Notes: generated by a model from the sequence alone, not told the origin. A DNA stretch of 55,802 nt from CAZUHK01 sp964620345 (GCA_964620345.1 CAZUHK010000003.1:1-55802), one strand, 5' to 3'. Counted from the first letter of the stretch, positions 36,491 through 47,500 are shown. Numbers and translations: made by a program.

Positions 36491-38803
36491 TTAGTTGTTC
36501 AACCGGCTTTGAATCTGAGGCAGGAGTTTCTTGGCGGTGGCCGCGTGCGCGCTTTCGGGGTAGCGGAACAGCAGGTCGGAGCATTTCTCGTGGGCCTTTT
36601 GGAAATTGCCCATGCTGTAGGCCACGATCGTCCATTTCAGCAGCATCTGGTCGAGAAATTCCGCATCGGGGTAGTCCTGGAAGACTTGCTGGAGCATGTC
36701 GTCGGCGCGGATGAAATCGCGGGTCTTGGTGTAGTAGTCGATCACTTCGCCCAGCGCCATGCCGGCGTATTCGCTGTCGGGATAGTTACGAGCGCAGGCG
36801 ACGAACGCGCGGACCGCGCTCTCGCTGACCACGTCCTTGGGATCGAAGCCCTCGACGGCGCCTCTGCTGCGTTCGGCCTCGGCGCGGGCTTCCTCGACCG
36901 CTTCGAGCTGAATGGTCCGGGCGATCTCGTAGGCCGCGCGGGCCTTGACCTGGCTGTTGGGCAACTTCAGGATCTGTTCGTAAACGTTGCGGGCCCCGGC
37001 AAAATCATCCTGCTCGAACTTCACCTCGGCGATGCCCAGCAGCGCGTCGTCAACGAACGGCGATTCCGGATACAGCTTGTTGAACAGCGTACAGGTCGCG
37101 ATCGCTTGGCCGAACTTGTCCTGGACGAGGAATAGTTCCCAGCGCAGCTTGAACGCCTGCTGCCGCTGTTCATCGGGGATGGCATCTTTCTCCGCGAGTA
37201 TTTCGTCGACACGCTCCAGGCCTTCGACGGCTTTGTCCTGGGCGCCTCGCAACAGGCCCATGCTCTTGAAGATGCGGGCCAGTTCCAGGAACGCGGTGGA
37301 TTCGACGATGTTCTTCTTGGCCTTGAGGATCGGATCGGTCAGCACGTTCTGCGAGGCCTGGGGCCTCGCGTCGATTTCGCCGACGACGGTGATCGCCCGG
37401 GACAGGTCGCGCGGCGTCAGGCCGTTGACGTGGCGTTCGTCTGTGTAGAAGACGACCACTTCGTCGCCTCGTTCGGCCTCGAGCGTGTCGTCGGTCTTGT
37501 CCACGTCGTCGCCGGCGGCGATGTGCAGCGCGACGCGGCCGCCGAACTGACCGGAGCGGAACGGCGATTCGCCCAGCTCCTCGAGCGTCACCTCGACTTC
37601 ATCGCGAATGATCCACTGCTGCTCATCCTCGTCTTCTTCAGCGGCGGTCTCGGCGTCGAACGCCTCGTCGACGAAGTCGTCTTCGGTCGCCTTGTATCGA
37701 GTGGCCACACGCACGGAGACGGCCTCCTGCTTGTCGCTGACGTCCAGGTCCGCGTCATCCAAGCGGATGAACACCGGCTGGCCGAGATAGGCCACGGACG
37801 CCGGCTCTTGGTAGGTCCCAAGCGTGTATCGCAACTGCGCGCTGGACACGACGGTGACGTTGATCTTGCGCAGAACGTCTTTGCGACCTTCGGGCGTGTT
37901 GCCGTCGACGTACTCCACGGCGATCTCGTCCCCGCCGTAGACCTGCAACACCGGGGACTTGTCCGGGTTCTTGCTTTCATCGACGGGCACGGCGACCTCT
38001 GTGGGCAGCGAGGCGATGAACACGCCTTCGTTCAGCGCCAAAGGCATCAGCTCGACCACGGCCTGATCGCCGCTGGTCGCGGCCACACGGAGCTTGATGG
38101 TCTTGCCCAAACGGTGCAGGACGGGCAGGTCCATGTCGGCGACCTTGACGTAGAAGCGCCGGCCGGCCTCGATGTACTGTATGGTTTCACTGTCGGTGTC
38201 GATGAAGGTGCCGACCAGCGAGAGCGCTTCGATCGCCTGCTGCCAGCGTGACTGGGCGAAGTGGCACATGCCGATGTAGTAATAGGCCTGATTGGCCCAG
38301 ACGGTATTGGGATAGTCCTCGGTGATTTGCCGGAGCACGGGGAATGCCGCGGCGTACTGCTGCATTTCGAAGCTGGCCACGCCGATCTGGTAGAGCCCCT
38401 CGAGATAGACCTGCAACAGTTCGCCGGTGGGCTTGGGGTCGCGTTTGCCCAGCGGCTTGATCTGGTTGAGGTAGCGGACGGCCTTGGACTGATCGCGCTT
38501 TTCGCGGAAATGTTTTCCGAGCGTCAGCAGGGCCTTGTAGCGCAGGTCCAGATCGGGGTACTGCTCGAGAATGGTCTGGAGCATCTTGACCCCACGATCG
38601 TCCTCGTCGCCCTCCAACAGATCCTGGGCCTTGAGCAGCATCCGGTTGGACTGCAGCTCGCGGCCGGAGTCGCCGGCGCCTTCGCGTCCGCGGTCCTGCG
38701 CCCCGGCGGTTGGCGCCAGGCCCAGCATCAGGCCCAGGAACATGGTTGCGATCAGCGCCCGGCGCCGCTCACGTCTGTTAATCTTGTGCTTCAACGTATC
38801 CAC
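36491..38803 (-). CDS. Secreted TPR protein with the same ETG-type beta domains
   Basis: About 770 residues. A basic n-region (KINRRERRRALIAT) precedes the signal core MFLGLMLGLAPTAGA. TPR repeats follow (LEQYPDLDLRYKALLTLGKH, ITEDYPNTVWANQAYYYIG), then beta domains with FIRLDDADLDVSDKQEA and SPFRSGQFGGRVAL, the same D-x-D-x-D-V-S and S-G-Q-F-G pattern as in the giant neighbour, and then C-terminal TPRs (YPDSEYAGMALGEVIDYY, YPDAEFLDQMLLKWTIV). An acidic insert (EDEDEQQW) lies in the middle. The start is uncertain. I use GTG at 38803, which gives a normal signal peptide. ATG at 38845 or 38842 is in frame but would put about 35 residues before the hydrophobic core. Either choice overlaps the preceding TPR gene. 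The next gene begins 11 bases downstream, so the two are co-expressed. Confidence 0.82.
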   Translation of the reverse strand: MDTLKHKINRRERRRALIATMFLGLMLGLAPTAGAQDRGREGAGDSGRELQSNRMLLKAQDLLEGDEDDRGVKMLQTILEQYPDLDLRYKALLTLGKHFREKRDQSKAVRYLNQIKPLGKRDPKPTGELLQVYLEGLYQIGVASFEMQQYAAAFPVLRQITEDYPNTVWANQAYYYIGMCHFAQSRWQQAIEALSLVGTFIDTDSETIQYIEAGRRFYVKVADMDLPVLHRLGKTIKLRVAATSGDQAVVELMPLALNEGVFIASLPTEVAVPVDESKNPDKSPVLQVYGGDEIAVEYVDGNTPEGRKDVLRKINVTVVSSAQLRYTLGTYQEPASVAYLGQPVFIRLDDADLDVSDKQEAVSVRVATRYKATEDDFVDEAFDAETAAEEDEDEQQWIIRDEVEVTLEELGESPFRSGQFGGRVALHIAAGDDVDKTDDTLEAERGDEVVVFYTDERHVNGLTPRDLSRAITVVGEIDARPQASQNVLTDPILKAKKNIVESTAFLELARIFKSMGLLRGAQDKAVEGLERVDEILAEKDAIPDEQRQQAFKLRWELFLVQDKFGQAIATCTLFNKLYPESPFVDDALLGIAEVKFEQDDFAGARNVYEQILKLPNSQVKARAAYEIARTIQLEAVEEARAEAERSRGAVEGFDPKDVVSESAVRAFVACARNYPDSEYAGMALGEVIDYYTKTRDFIRADDMLQQVFQDYPDAEFLDQMLLKWTIVAYSMGNFQKAHEKCSDLLFRYPESAHAATAKKLLPQIQSRLNN

Positions 38804-40547
38804 CGATTTTGATTCCCATTTTTTCCAGATCACGGTGCGCATCACTGAACTCCCGGGTGCCGGGGTACTTCTTCATCACCCCCCGCAGCTCGGCGATGTG
38901 TTGCTCTTTCTTGCCCATGTCGCGGTAGATGTTGGCGATCTTGTACGCCGCCCAGGAGGATTGCTTCTTGAAGTAGTTCTCGATCTCGCGAAGCGTGCGG
39001 ATCGCCGCCTCGGGCTTTTTCATTTTGAGATAGCACTCGGCGACCATCTTCATGTTGTCCGGCACACGGGTGGACTGCTGGTAGGCCGCTTTCGCCTGCT
39101 CCCACTGCCCGCTGGCGTAGTGCAGGTCGCCTTTGAGCCAGATCGCCGACTCGGCGTAGTCCGGGGCATTGACCAGCTCGGCGGCCAGGGCGATGCCTTT
39201 CTTGTTGTCGCCGCGGTCGCCTTCGTGACGGAACCGGTGATGGTACTGGAGCATCAGGTACTTGCCGCGCTCGGGCTGGGGATACCGCTGGCAAGTCTGC
39301 ATGTACAGGGATTCGCTGCGGTGAAACAGGATACCGCGTAAATCGTCAAGCATCTTCGGCGTCATCTGCGACCAGTCGATGTGTCCGAACGCGTTCGCGG
39401 CCATGTCGGCCTGGCCGACGCGGTCGAACAGCACGTCGATCAGGCGCATCAGTTGGGCGTTCTCCATTTCGCCGAGGTTGAGCTTGCCGTAGTACTCGCG
39501 CCACTTCGCTTCGTGGGCGTGGTACAGGGTAATCCAGTGGATCACGCGACCGACGTTGCCGGTCTCGTATCCCCGCTCGAACTGCTCATCCAGCCGCTGG
39601 TACCATTTGTCGACGTCCTGCTCGTCCTGTCGTTTGAAGTCGGCCAGGTCGATCTGGTAGTCATCGTCATTCAGTCGCCGCCCATCCATGCGTTGGGCCC
39701 AGTAGCGGAAGTAGCTCTTTCGCTGCTCGGGCTTGTCTTCGTTGAAGTAGCGATCGAAATCGCGGATATAACCTCGGACGTACCGCCAGTAGCGCCAATC
39801 GTCAAGCAGTTCCTCGACCGACGGGTCAACCTCCCGGGGGCGGTGCTGCCGGAAGGTGCCGACCTCCTTGTAAAACGCACGCAGCGCCGGCTCATTGGGA
39901 TCGCGTCGTACGTAATGGAACGCCACCTGCTTGATCGCATCTTGGGCCACATGGCGTGCCTCGGTGCGGAAGTTCACAGCGATGGTCTTGAAATACGCCA
40001 TCGCCCTGTCGTACCGCTTTTGATTACGGTGGTGGATGGCCAGGCGGTAGAGTCCGCCGGCGGCGATCGTCTGCCGGGCGTAGTCCTTGTCCGCCGCGAC
40101 CTTGGCCCATGCCTTGAGTGCCTTGTCCTCATCCCCGTTCTCCCAGTGGCACCAGCCGATGTACGTCTGGGCCGCCGCGGCGTAGCGGACGTCGTTGGGC
40201 CGATAATCGACGACCTGCTGATACTCCCGGATCGCCTCGTACCGTTTGTCGCGATGGTGCAGGGATCGGCCCTTGCGCATCAGGGCGTAGCCCAACGCGT
40301 TGGACCGGGGGAACTCGAGGATGAACGAATCATACTCGGCGGTGGCGCGCTTGTAGTCTTCCTTCGCAAAGACCTGATCGGCCTTGTTCAACACGTGGGC
40401 CTCGAAGGTGTCCAACTTCTTGAACTCGGCGTTGGTCAGGCCGATTTCCATCTTCTCGCCCATGGCGGCAGAGCAGGTGACCGCGCACACCAGCCCCAGA
40501 AACAGGTGGCAGAGGGCACAGCAAATCGGATCAACCTTTCGGGACAT
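38778..40547 (-). CDS. Secreted TPR-repeat protein
   Basis: A 589-residue protein with an N-terminal signal segment (CCALCHLFLGLVCAVTCSAA). Almost everything after it is helical repeat: YKRATAEYDSFILEFPRSNA, KRYEAIREYQQVVDYRPND, KRYDRAMAYFKTIAVNF and, near the end, KKPEAAIRTLREIENYFKK with GKKEQHIAELRGVMKKYPG. This pattern is found in YbgF/BamD-type and PEP-CTERM-type TPR proteins that scaffold envelope complexes. No enzymatic motif is visible. AAGGAA lies about eight bases upstream of the ATG at 40547. It is the first gene of the ten-gene minus-strand operon, and its 3' end overlaps the next gene. Confidence 0.82.
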   Translation of the reverse strand: MSRKVDPICCALCHLFLGLVCAVTCSAAMGEKMEIGLTNAEFKKLDTFEAHVLNKADQVFAKEDYKRATAEYDSFILEFPRSNALGYALMRKGRSLHHRDKRYEAIREYQQVVDYRPNDVRYAAAAQTYIGWCHWENGDEDKALKAWAKVAADKDYARQTIAAGGLYRLAIHHRNQKRYDRAMAYFKTIAVNFRTEARHVAQDAIKQVAFHYVRRDPNEPALRAFYKEVGTFRQHRPREVDPSVEELLDDWRYWRYVRGYIRDFDRYFNEDKPEQRKSYFRYWAQRMDGRRLNDDDYQIDLADFKRQDEQDVDKWYQRLDEQFERGYETGNVGRVIHWITLYHAHEAKWREYYGKLNLGEMENAQLMRLIDVLFDRVGQADMAANAFGHIDWSQMTPKMLDDLRGILFHRSESLYMQTCQRYPQPERGKYLMLQYHHRFRHEGDRGDNKKGIALAAELVNAPDYAESAIWLKGDLHYASGQWEQAKAAYQQSTRVPDNMKMVAECYLKMKKPEAAIRTLREIENYFKKQSSWAAYKIANIYRDMGKKEQHIAELRGVMKKYPGTREFSDAHRDLEKMGIKIGGYVEAQD

Positions 40548-40882
40548 GCATGCATTTCCTTGAGCAACGGCTGCTCGGCCTCAACCGCCGGGCGGGCATC
40601 ATAGTGACACGCGCCGCTCGTCGCGTTCGGACACCTTATCGAGCAAGACGACCGATTGCCGCGATATATTCCATCACCTGCCCAGATTATTGAACGCTCG
40701 GCGCGGCCAACATGTTCCAGTCCAGCCGCGGCGGACGGCGGTGGATCGGCCAGGATCCGGGGTTCGGCGATGGATTGGGCCCCGTGGCGGTGACAAGGAT
40801 CGCACGCGGGGGGCGTCTGCCTGTAGTATACGACGCCCACTGGGAGTCCGGTGTGGGCTTGGGTTTATCATAAGGCAGCGTC
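40548..40882. other. Divergent intergenic region between the ten-gene operon and the LamG paralogues
   Basis: These 335 bases contain no supported gene. They separate the minus-strand TPR gene (start 40547) from the plus-strand gene starting at 40883, so both promoters must lie here. A minus-strand TATGAT (40598-40603) lies about 50 bases before the TPR start, without a good -35 match. The segment 40610-40690 is relatively AT-rich. Confidence 0.4.
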
Positions 40883-43800
40883 ATGTCAGACCGAACTTCC
40901 ACGCGGCACACCGTCCCAACGCACCGGCTGCAGTTTCTGCTTGCCTTGGTGGTCGGATTGAGCGCCGGCCCCCCCGCCTTTGCCGCCGAGCCACAGTTAT
41001 CCATGACCGATCGTGGCGTGCTGGCGGTGAACTGGCGCGGTGCGGACCTCCTGAAGCAGCCGCTGCTGGACGTGCAGCGTGTGGTGCTGGAACAACGCGG
41101 CACGGACGGCGGGGCGATCTGGGGGCGGAGGTATGAATCGGCCGACGTCGATCAGCCCAAGCTGACCGTCCAACCCGACAAGCACCGGGTCGACCACGAA
41201 TACCCATGGGGCAGCGTGCGGCTGACCGCCAGCGGCGGCGAGGCGCAGGTGCGATTCGAGCTGACGGTGGTGAACGCCACGCAGAACCAGGCGATCGCCG
41301 ACTTCCGCGTGCGGCTGTTCCAGTTGGCCTTTTTCGATCCGCTTTCGGGTGTGGGCAAGGGGCGGGTGGCGCAGACGCTGGACCGGCCGTTCTGGCTGGA
41401 GTTGGGCGCCGCCAAGGGCACGCTGGTGCTGACCTGCGAGAGCTTTGAGGTGCCGCTTCAGTTCGGCATCGAACCGGTTGCCGCCGGCGGCGTGGATCAT
41501 GATCGGCGGGCGCGCCGCTACGACATCGTGGCCTTGGGGGGGGTGCCGGCAACCGACGGTCCGGTGCTGCCGCCGCTGGGCCTGCCGCACATCGGCCCGG
41601 GCGAGCAGCGGACGTTCGTGTTTGTGCTGCGTTACCTGCCGCCTGATGCATCGGTGACCGACGCGCTTCGGCCGTACTTTGAAGCGTATCGGGCCAGCCG
41701 CGGGCGGCCGGTGGACTGGCCGGACCGCCGGCCGATCGGCAAGCTGGAGCTGCCCTCACACGCGCGATACCGCACGCTGGACAATCCGCGCGGCTGGTTC
41801 CAGAGCCCGCGGATGGATGTGCGGACCGATGCCGGTCGCGCCGCATTCGGCGAAAAGATGGCCGCTTTGGCCGACGAGGTGATCGCCAATGCCGAGCAGG
41901 CCGGCGCCCAGGGGGTGGTGGTCTGGAACCTGGCTGGCTCGCACATTCCCCCGGCCCAGCCGCTGGGCGATCCGCGGCTATTGAAACAGATCGCCCCGGA
42001 GATGGACGAGGTCGCCGATGATTTTTTCAAGCGACTGACTGACGCGGGGCTTCGCACGGGCCTGTGCATTCGTCCCACGCAACTGTACAACAGCGAACGC
42101 CGGCAGCGGTGGACCCACGGCAACGGCGCGATGGCGCCCGATCCCGATCCGTTCGGCCAGGAGCTGGCCGCGACCGTCCCCCCCGGCCAATCGCCCGAGC
42201 GCATCTACCCCCTGGCCGAGCGACTGGCGGCCAAGATCGCCTACGCCAAGCAGCGCTGGGGCTGCGAGATCTTTTACATCCACTTCAACGGTTACTGGTT
42301 CAATCCCGCACCGCAGCGGCAGGCGTTGTGGACGCTGTTCGACGCCCGGACGCTGCGCCGGCTGCGCCAGATGCATCCGGACGTGCTGCTGATCCCCCAA
42401 TACGCCCACCGCCACTGGCGCACGATGCATGGCCCGACGGTCATCGCGGCGCAGCAGAAGCAGACGAACAAGGTGCTGGCCGAGTTGCGGGAATACGAGG
42501 ATCTTGACCTCGAAGTCCCCCCGCCGCAGCCGCGGTACTCCCTGCGCGGCACCGAGGCCGACCGCATCGCCCACACGCCCACGCCCCGGTGGCTGATCGG
42601 CAACCGCTTTGAGCTCGAACGCGAACGTGGCTTAAGTGGGAGGCGCAGCCCCTTCACCGGCCCGCGCCACGTGCTGCGTCAGGATTACTGGGCCCATGCC
42701 GCGCCTTACGTGGAACTGCGGCAGCACCGGCTGATCCGCGAATACGTGCTGACGCTCGACCAGCACATGTCGTACACCTACGACGAGGCCGACGCGATGG
42801 CCGCGGACGCGATCGCCTTCGAAACCACCCCGTCGCGGGTGCGAACCTGGCTGCCCGCGGCGTTCACGACGATCGACCTGGACGGGGCGGAGATCGACCG
42901 CCGCCGCACGCAGTTGCAGCAGGCCGCGGCCTGGGGCGACATCCTCATGTGGCCGGTCCGCACCCACCCCTCTGAGGTGCGCGCCCTGACCGACGCGGTG
43001 AGCGGCAAGTTGCAGCGCACGACCACGCTGGCCCAGCAGGTCGGACTGATCGCCGAGGGCCAGCGCCCGTTCCTCACGCCGCTGTCGGCGATCTGGGCCA
43101 AGGGCGAACCGCTGAACGTCGGGAGGATCGTGGCCGATGGACCGGTCCCGGCCGGCCTGAATGCCCGCGTGGCCTACAACGCCGATCGCACGGGGGCTTT
43201 GGTGATGCTTGCCTGGTCTGACGGCCGGGCAAAGACCGTTGCCTTGGATGCGACGCTCGAGGGGATCCAGATGGCCAAACCGCACAAGCACATCTACCGC
43301 CTGCCCAGCGGCGCGATGGCCGGCCAGGGCCAGACGATCTCGATCGACCCGGACCCCGTGGCGGGGTTGAACCTGCTGCTGATTCACGCGACCGACACCC
43401 CCGCCAACCGCCCGCCGGCCGGCACGATGCTGGTCGCCTCGTTCGACTCGGGCCTGGCGCCCGACCGGGGCGGCGGGGTGCGGTCCGACGGGCCGCGCGG
43501 CCAGGCCAAACGGGTCGCCGGGCAACAGGGCCAGGCCGTCCGCCTGACCCCCGGCCAACAGGCGGCTTACAACATCGTCCCCGGCTGGCACGCCGGCGCC
43601 GCGGCGTTCGACTTAAAAGTCGAATCGGCCCAAGACAAGCCGATGAAGCTGGTCACGCTGTCCCACGAACTGGACCTGGACCTGAGTCTGGCCAAGCGGC
43701 AAGGCCGCGCCGGCCTGCTGTTAAAAACCCGCGACAGCCCCCTTGCCGCCGATCCGCAGGATGCGGACGAACGACCCGAGCGTCGCGTGTTCGCCCCGCT

Positions 43801-44485
43801 CGCCGACGGCACATCGTGGCAGCACGTGATGCTGACCTGGGAGATCGGCCAGTATCACCTGTATGTCAATGGCAAGCTGGTGGCCCGTACGACCGGCCCG
43901 GCCCGCCAGCCGGCGCGTGATGGCAGCGTCAACGATCCGGGCCTGGTGCTCGGCGACGCCGACGGCGCCGGGGCGGCGCGGGTCGACTCGCTGATCGTTT
44001 ACGACTGGGCCCCCCAGCCCGACCAGGTCCAAACCCATCGGGGCCCGGTGGGCCTCAAGCCGCTGGCCCGCAAGGACCAATCCCGGGTCAACGCCTGGGT
44101 GTGGGGCAAGGTGCCCTCTGACCTGCACATCGCCGTGGACGCCCGCGGCTTCGTGCCCTGGGCCGACGTGACCGATTGCGTGGTGCGGCTGTACCTGAAG
44201 AAGGCCAATGCCCGGCAAAAGGTCGGTGAGATCAAGCTCGGCCTGTACGGCGGGCTGGCGATGGGCAAACTGCCTCACAAACCATCGAAGGTCATGGAAG
44301 CCACGCAAAACGAAGCGCCGGACCTGGACATGGGCGGCGGCGGCGACCTGGGCGGCATCGCCAGTCAGTTGGACCTGGCCAAGTCCTATATTCTGGAGAT
44401 CGAGCCATTCCAGGCCGACGATGCCCCATCGCGCACGATCCAGTTTTCCGCCGACAGCAAGCCGGACCAGACCCTGCGCTGGTGA
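40883..44485 (+). CDS. Giant secreted protein with putative glycosidase barrel and LamG-like domain (paralogue 1)
   Basis: A 1200-residue protein with a signal peptide (LQFLLALVVGLSAGPPAFAA). A beta-sandwich region (about residues 35-265) is followed by a putative alpha/beta barrel (280-620) with DWPDRRPIG, NPRGWFQSPRMDV, GVVVWNLAGSHIPP and AKIAYAKQRWGCEIFYI. A LamG/concanavalin-like domain comes near 830-1035 (WQHVMLTWEIGQYHLYVNGKL, ARVDSLIVYDWAPQPDQV), and a C-terminal domain of about 150 residues ends DSKPDQTLRW. The barrel region looks enzymatic, perhaps a glycoside hydrolase acting on a polysaccharide, but I cannot assign a family. AAGG lies seven bases before the ATG at 40883. It is clearly paralogous to the next gene, whose optional GTG start would overlap this stop (GTGA). 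Confidence 0.75.
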   Translation: MSDRTSTRHTVPTHRLQFLLALVVGLSAGPPAFAAEPQLSMTDRGVLAVNWRGADLLKQPLLDVQRVVLEQRGTDGGAIWGRRYESADVDQPKLTVQPDKHRVDHEYPWGSVRLTASGGEAQVRFELTVVNATQNQAIADFRVRLFQLAFFDPLSGVGKGRVAQTLDRPFWLELGAAKGTLVLTCESFEVPLQFGIEPVAAGGVDHDRRARRYDIVALGGVPATDGPVLPPLGLPHIGPGEQRTFVFVLRYLPPDASVTDALRPYFEAYRASRGRPVDWPDRRPIGKLELPSHARYRTLDNPRGWFQSPRMDVRTDAGRAAFGEKMAALADEVIANAEQAGAQGVVVWNLAGSHIPPAQPLGDPRLLKQIAPEMDEVADDFFKRLTDAGLRTGLCIRPTQLYNSERRQRWTHGNGAMAPDPDPFGQELAATVPPGQSPERIYPLAERLAAKIAYAKQRWGCEIFYIHFNGYWFNPAPQRQALWTLFDARTLRRLRQMHPDVLLIPQYAHRHWRTMHGPTVIAAQQKQTNKVLAELREYEDLDLEVPPPQPRYSLRGTEADRIAHTPTPRWLIGNRFELERERGLSGRRSPFTGPRHVLRQDYWAHAAPYVELRQHRLIREYVLTLDQHMSYTYDEADAMAADAIAFETTPSRVRTWLPAAFTTIDLDGAEIDRRRTQLQQAAAWGDILMWPVRTHPSEVRALTDAVSGKLQRTTTLAQQVGLIAEGQRPFLTPLSAIWAKGEPLNVGRIVADGPVPAGLNARVAYNADRTGALVMLAWSDGRAKTVALDATLEGIQMAKPHKHIYRLPSGAMAGQGQTISIDPDPVAGLNLLLIHATDTPANRPPAGTMLVASFDSGLAPDRGGGVRSDGPRGQAKRVAGQQGQAVRLTPGQQAAYNIVPGWHAGAAAFDLKVESAQDKPMKLVTLSHELDLDLSLAKRQGRAGLLLKTRDSPLAADPQDADERPERRVFAPLADGTSWQHVMLTWEIGQYHLYVNGKLVARTTGPARQPARDGSVNDPGLVLGDADGAGAARVDSLIVYDWAPQPDQVQTHRGPVGLKPLARKDQSRVNAWVWGKVPSDLHIAVDARGFVPWADVTDCVVRLYLKKANARQKVGEIKLGLYGGLAMGKLPHKPSKVMEATQNEAPDLDMGGGGDLGGIASQLDLAKSYILEIEPFQADDAPSRTIQFSADSKPDQTLRW

Positions 44486-44502
44486 GCAAGGAGCACGCGG
44501 AC

Positions 44503-47500
44503 ATGAGCCGGTACCCACAACGAATCACACGCGCCGCGGCCCTGTTCTGCACCGCCGCACTGCTGGGCCTGGGCCCGGTGGCGGTCTGCGCCGCGCAGAC
44601 CGATCCCGATGCGCCCAGCAGCCGGCCCGAACTTGGGGCGAGCGAGCGCGGCATCACCGTGCGCTGGGGCCAAACCGACTTCATCGTCGACACCGCCCCC
44701 ACCGCCCTGATGGCCAAGGTGCAGGACAAGACGATCAACCCGGAAAACAACCGGTGGGATTTTCAGTTCACCAACGCGGCGGTCGACGACGCCAAGGTGC
44801 AGGTCGACGCCGAGCAACAGCGCGTCACGCAAACCTACGCCTGGGGCCAACTGCGATCGACCTACACGCTTGAAGGCAATCGCTTGAACGTGGCGCTGCA
44901 GATCGACAATCGCGGCAAGCGGCCGCTGGCGAATTTTAAGATTCGCCTGATGACCCTGAACCTGCCGAACAAGCCCGCGGCGCTGGCCGAGGGCCTGATC
45001 AACACGCTGGATCGCCCGGTCGCCGTGGAACTGGTCACGCCCCAGGGCAAGGCGTTCGTCAGTTATGAAACGTTCGACCCGCCGCTGCACCTGCGGATCG
45101 AGCCGGGCAACGATGGCGGTTATGCGGTCTCGATCGCCGGGGGCGTGCGGATTCTGCCCAAGGGCGAGGTGGCCGCGCCCCCCATGGGCCTGCCGTTTAT
45201 CCCGCCGGGCCAGACGCTCAAGCTCAGTTTCGCGATCCGCTTTGCCGGCGCCCAGGCCCGGCGGGAGCAGGTGCTGGCCGACTTCTACCAATCCTTCCGG
45301 CAGTACCAGTCGCCGATGCTCAACTGGCCGGACCGCCGCCCGATCGGCGCGGCGTTTTTGATGAACGAAGTCGGCAAGAAGCCCACGGCCTTCGGGCAGG
45401 AAGGCACCAACCCCCGCCGCTGGTTCAGCCCGCAAATGGACACCGTGGAGATGGATTCGCCCCACGGCCGAGCCATGCTCCGACAGGCCCTGCAGAACCT
45501 GGCCTATAACACCGTCCGCTCGCTCAAACGCATGAACGGCCAGGGCATCATCCTCTGGAACGCCGAGGGCGGGTTCCATGAGACCGGCTGGGTCGGCGAC
45601 CCGCGCATGCTGCCCATCCTGTCGCCGGAGTTGGACGACGCGATCGACGATTACTTCCGCATCATACGCCAAGCCGGGTTCAAGACCGGCCTGACGATCC
45701 GCCACGGCCAACTTCGCTGGAACCAAGACCGCGCCAATTGGTCGCAGGGCGTGGGCAATCACAACCCCTCGGCCAACCCGGCTCTCGATGAGTTCGACAA
45801 GTATCTCGAGGCCAACCCTCACCGGCCCTGGTGGGAAATCTATCCGATCGCCCAACGCATGTCGGCCAAGATCGCTTACGCCAAGAAACGCTGGGGCTGC
45901 GAAATCTTCTACATCGACACCAACATGGTCCTTGCCGGCTGGGCCGGTCAAAAAGGCATGAAGGCGCGCCTGATCGAAACGCACATCTGGCGACAGGTCC
46001 GCGAAGATCACCCCGACGTGCTGATCATCCCCGAGATCTCCGGCCGACCCGGGCATCCCTACGTCGCCTATGTGGCACACATGGCGCCCTACGGCCAGCT
46101 CGGCTACGGCCGCGTACGCGAAAAGATGGGCCCCGATTACACCCATGATATCCTGCCCGACTACTTCGGCATGCACTACATCTCCGACGGGGAGATGTGG
46201 AACTCACGCACCCATCGCGTGCGCGAGGTCGCCCGGGGCCTGATCTTCATCGCCCAGGGCTGGTCCTGGTCCACCACCAGCGAAGCGACGATCGAGTTCT
46301 ACAACCAAGCCCGCGCCCACCAACAGCGCGCCACCACCCTGGGCCGGCGGTTCGTGAAGATCGACAACCCCGGCGACGCCCGGCCGCTTTTCGAGTCGGT
46401 CGCCAACGCCCGGCCGATCCACCCCGACCGTATCGTCAGCAACCCCCCGGCCGCCGAACGCATCCGGCTGCGCACCGCCAGCGATGCCGACGGACGCCAG
46501 GCCATGCTCACGGCCATCTGGCACGGCAATCCGCACTCCCCGCCGATGAACCTCAAGCCCGACCTGCCCGGCGTGGACCTGGCCGGGCCGCACAAGCTGG
46601 CGTTCGATATCGCCAGCGGCGACCTGATCAGCGACAGCCAGGCGGTTCGTGTGCCGGCGGCGCCGATCACCGGATTCCGGCCGATGCTCGTGCGATCCAG
46701 CGACACGCCCCCGCCCGGGCCCCGGCCCCACGGCTTGCGACTGGCCCTGTCGTTCGATCGCGGCCTGGCGCCCGACCTCGGCGGCGGGCTGCTGGCCGAC
46801 CACGGCGACGCGCCCCGCACCGACTCGCCGCACGGCAAGGCCCTGAAGCTCTCGCCCGGCGGCGGAATCGCCCAGTACGGCGTCGTGCCCAACTGGTTCG
46901 CCGGCACGCTCGAATTCAACCTCCGCGCCCACGCCAGCGGCAAGGGCTCGCTGCCGCTGGTCCGATTCCAGCACCACATGCAAACCGCCCTGACGCTGAC
47001 CCGCGTCGACGGCAAGCCCGTCCTGCAACTGGACACCTACGAACGCGATGTGCAGAAGATGTATTGGAGGGACGAAGGCCTGGCCCCGGCGCCGGACGCC
47101 TCGACCCCACCTTCGCTGAGGCAGTTGAACATCCCCTTGCCCGACGATGACAAATGGCATCACGTCGTGCTGGTCTGGGACACCGGCCAATACGTGGTTT
47201 ACATCGACGGCCAACAGGCGGGGATGCTCGCCAAGCCGGCCATGTACCGCTGGCGCGACGGGACAATCCTCCAGCCGGGCCTGGTGTTCGGCGGCGGGGA
47301 AAAGATCGATACCCCGATCACCGCTCAGATCGACTCGGCGATGCTCTACAACTGGAACTTCGACCACGAGCAGGCCGCCGGGCGCCGCAAGGTCGTGGCG
47401 ATCGACCCGCTGGTTCGGCCCGAGGATGCGGCGCCATCGATCTGGATCTGGGGCAAGGACGCCAAGACGACCAAATACGCCGCGGTCAACCTGCGACGCT

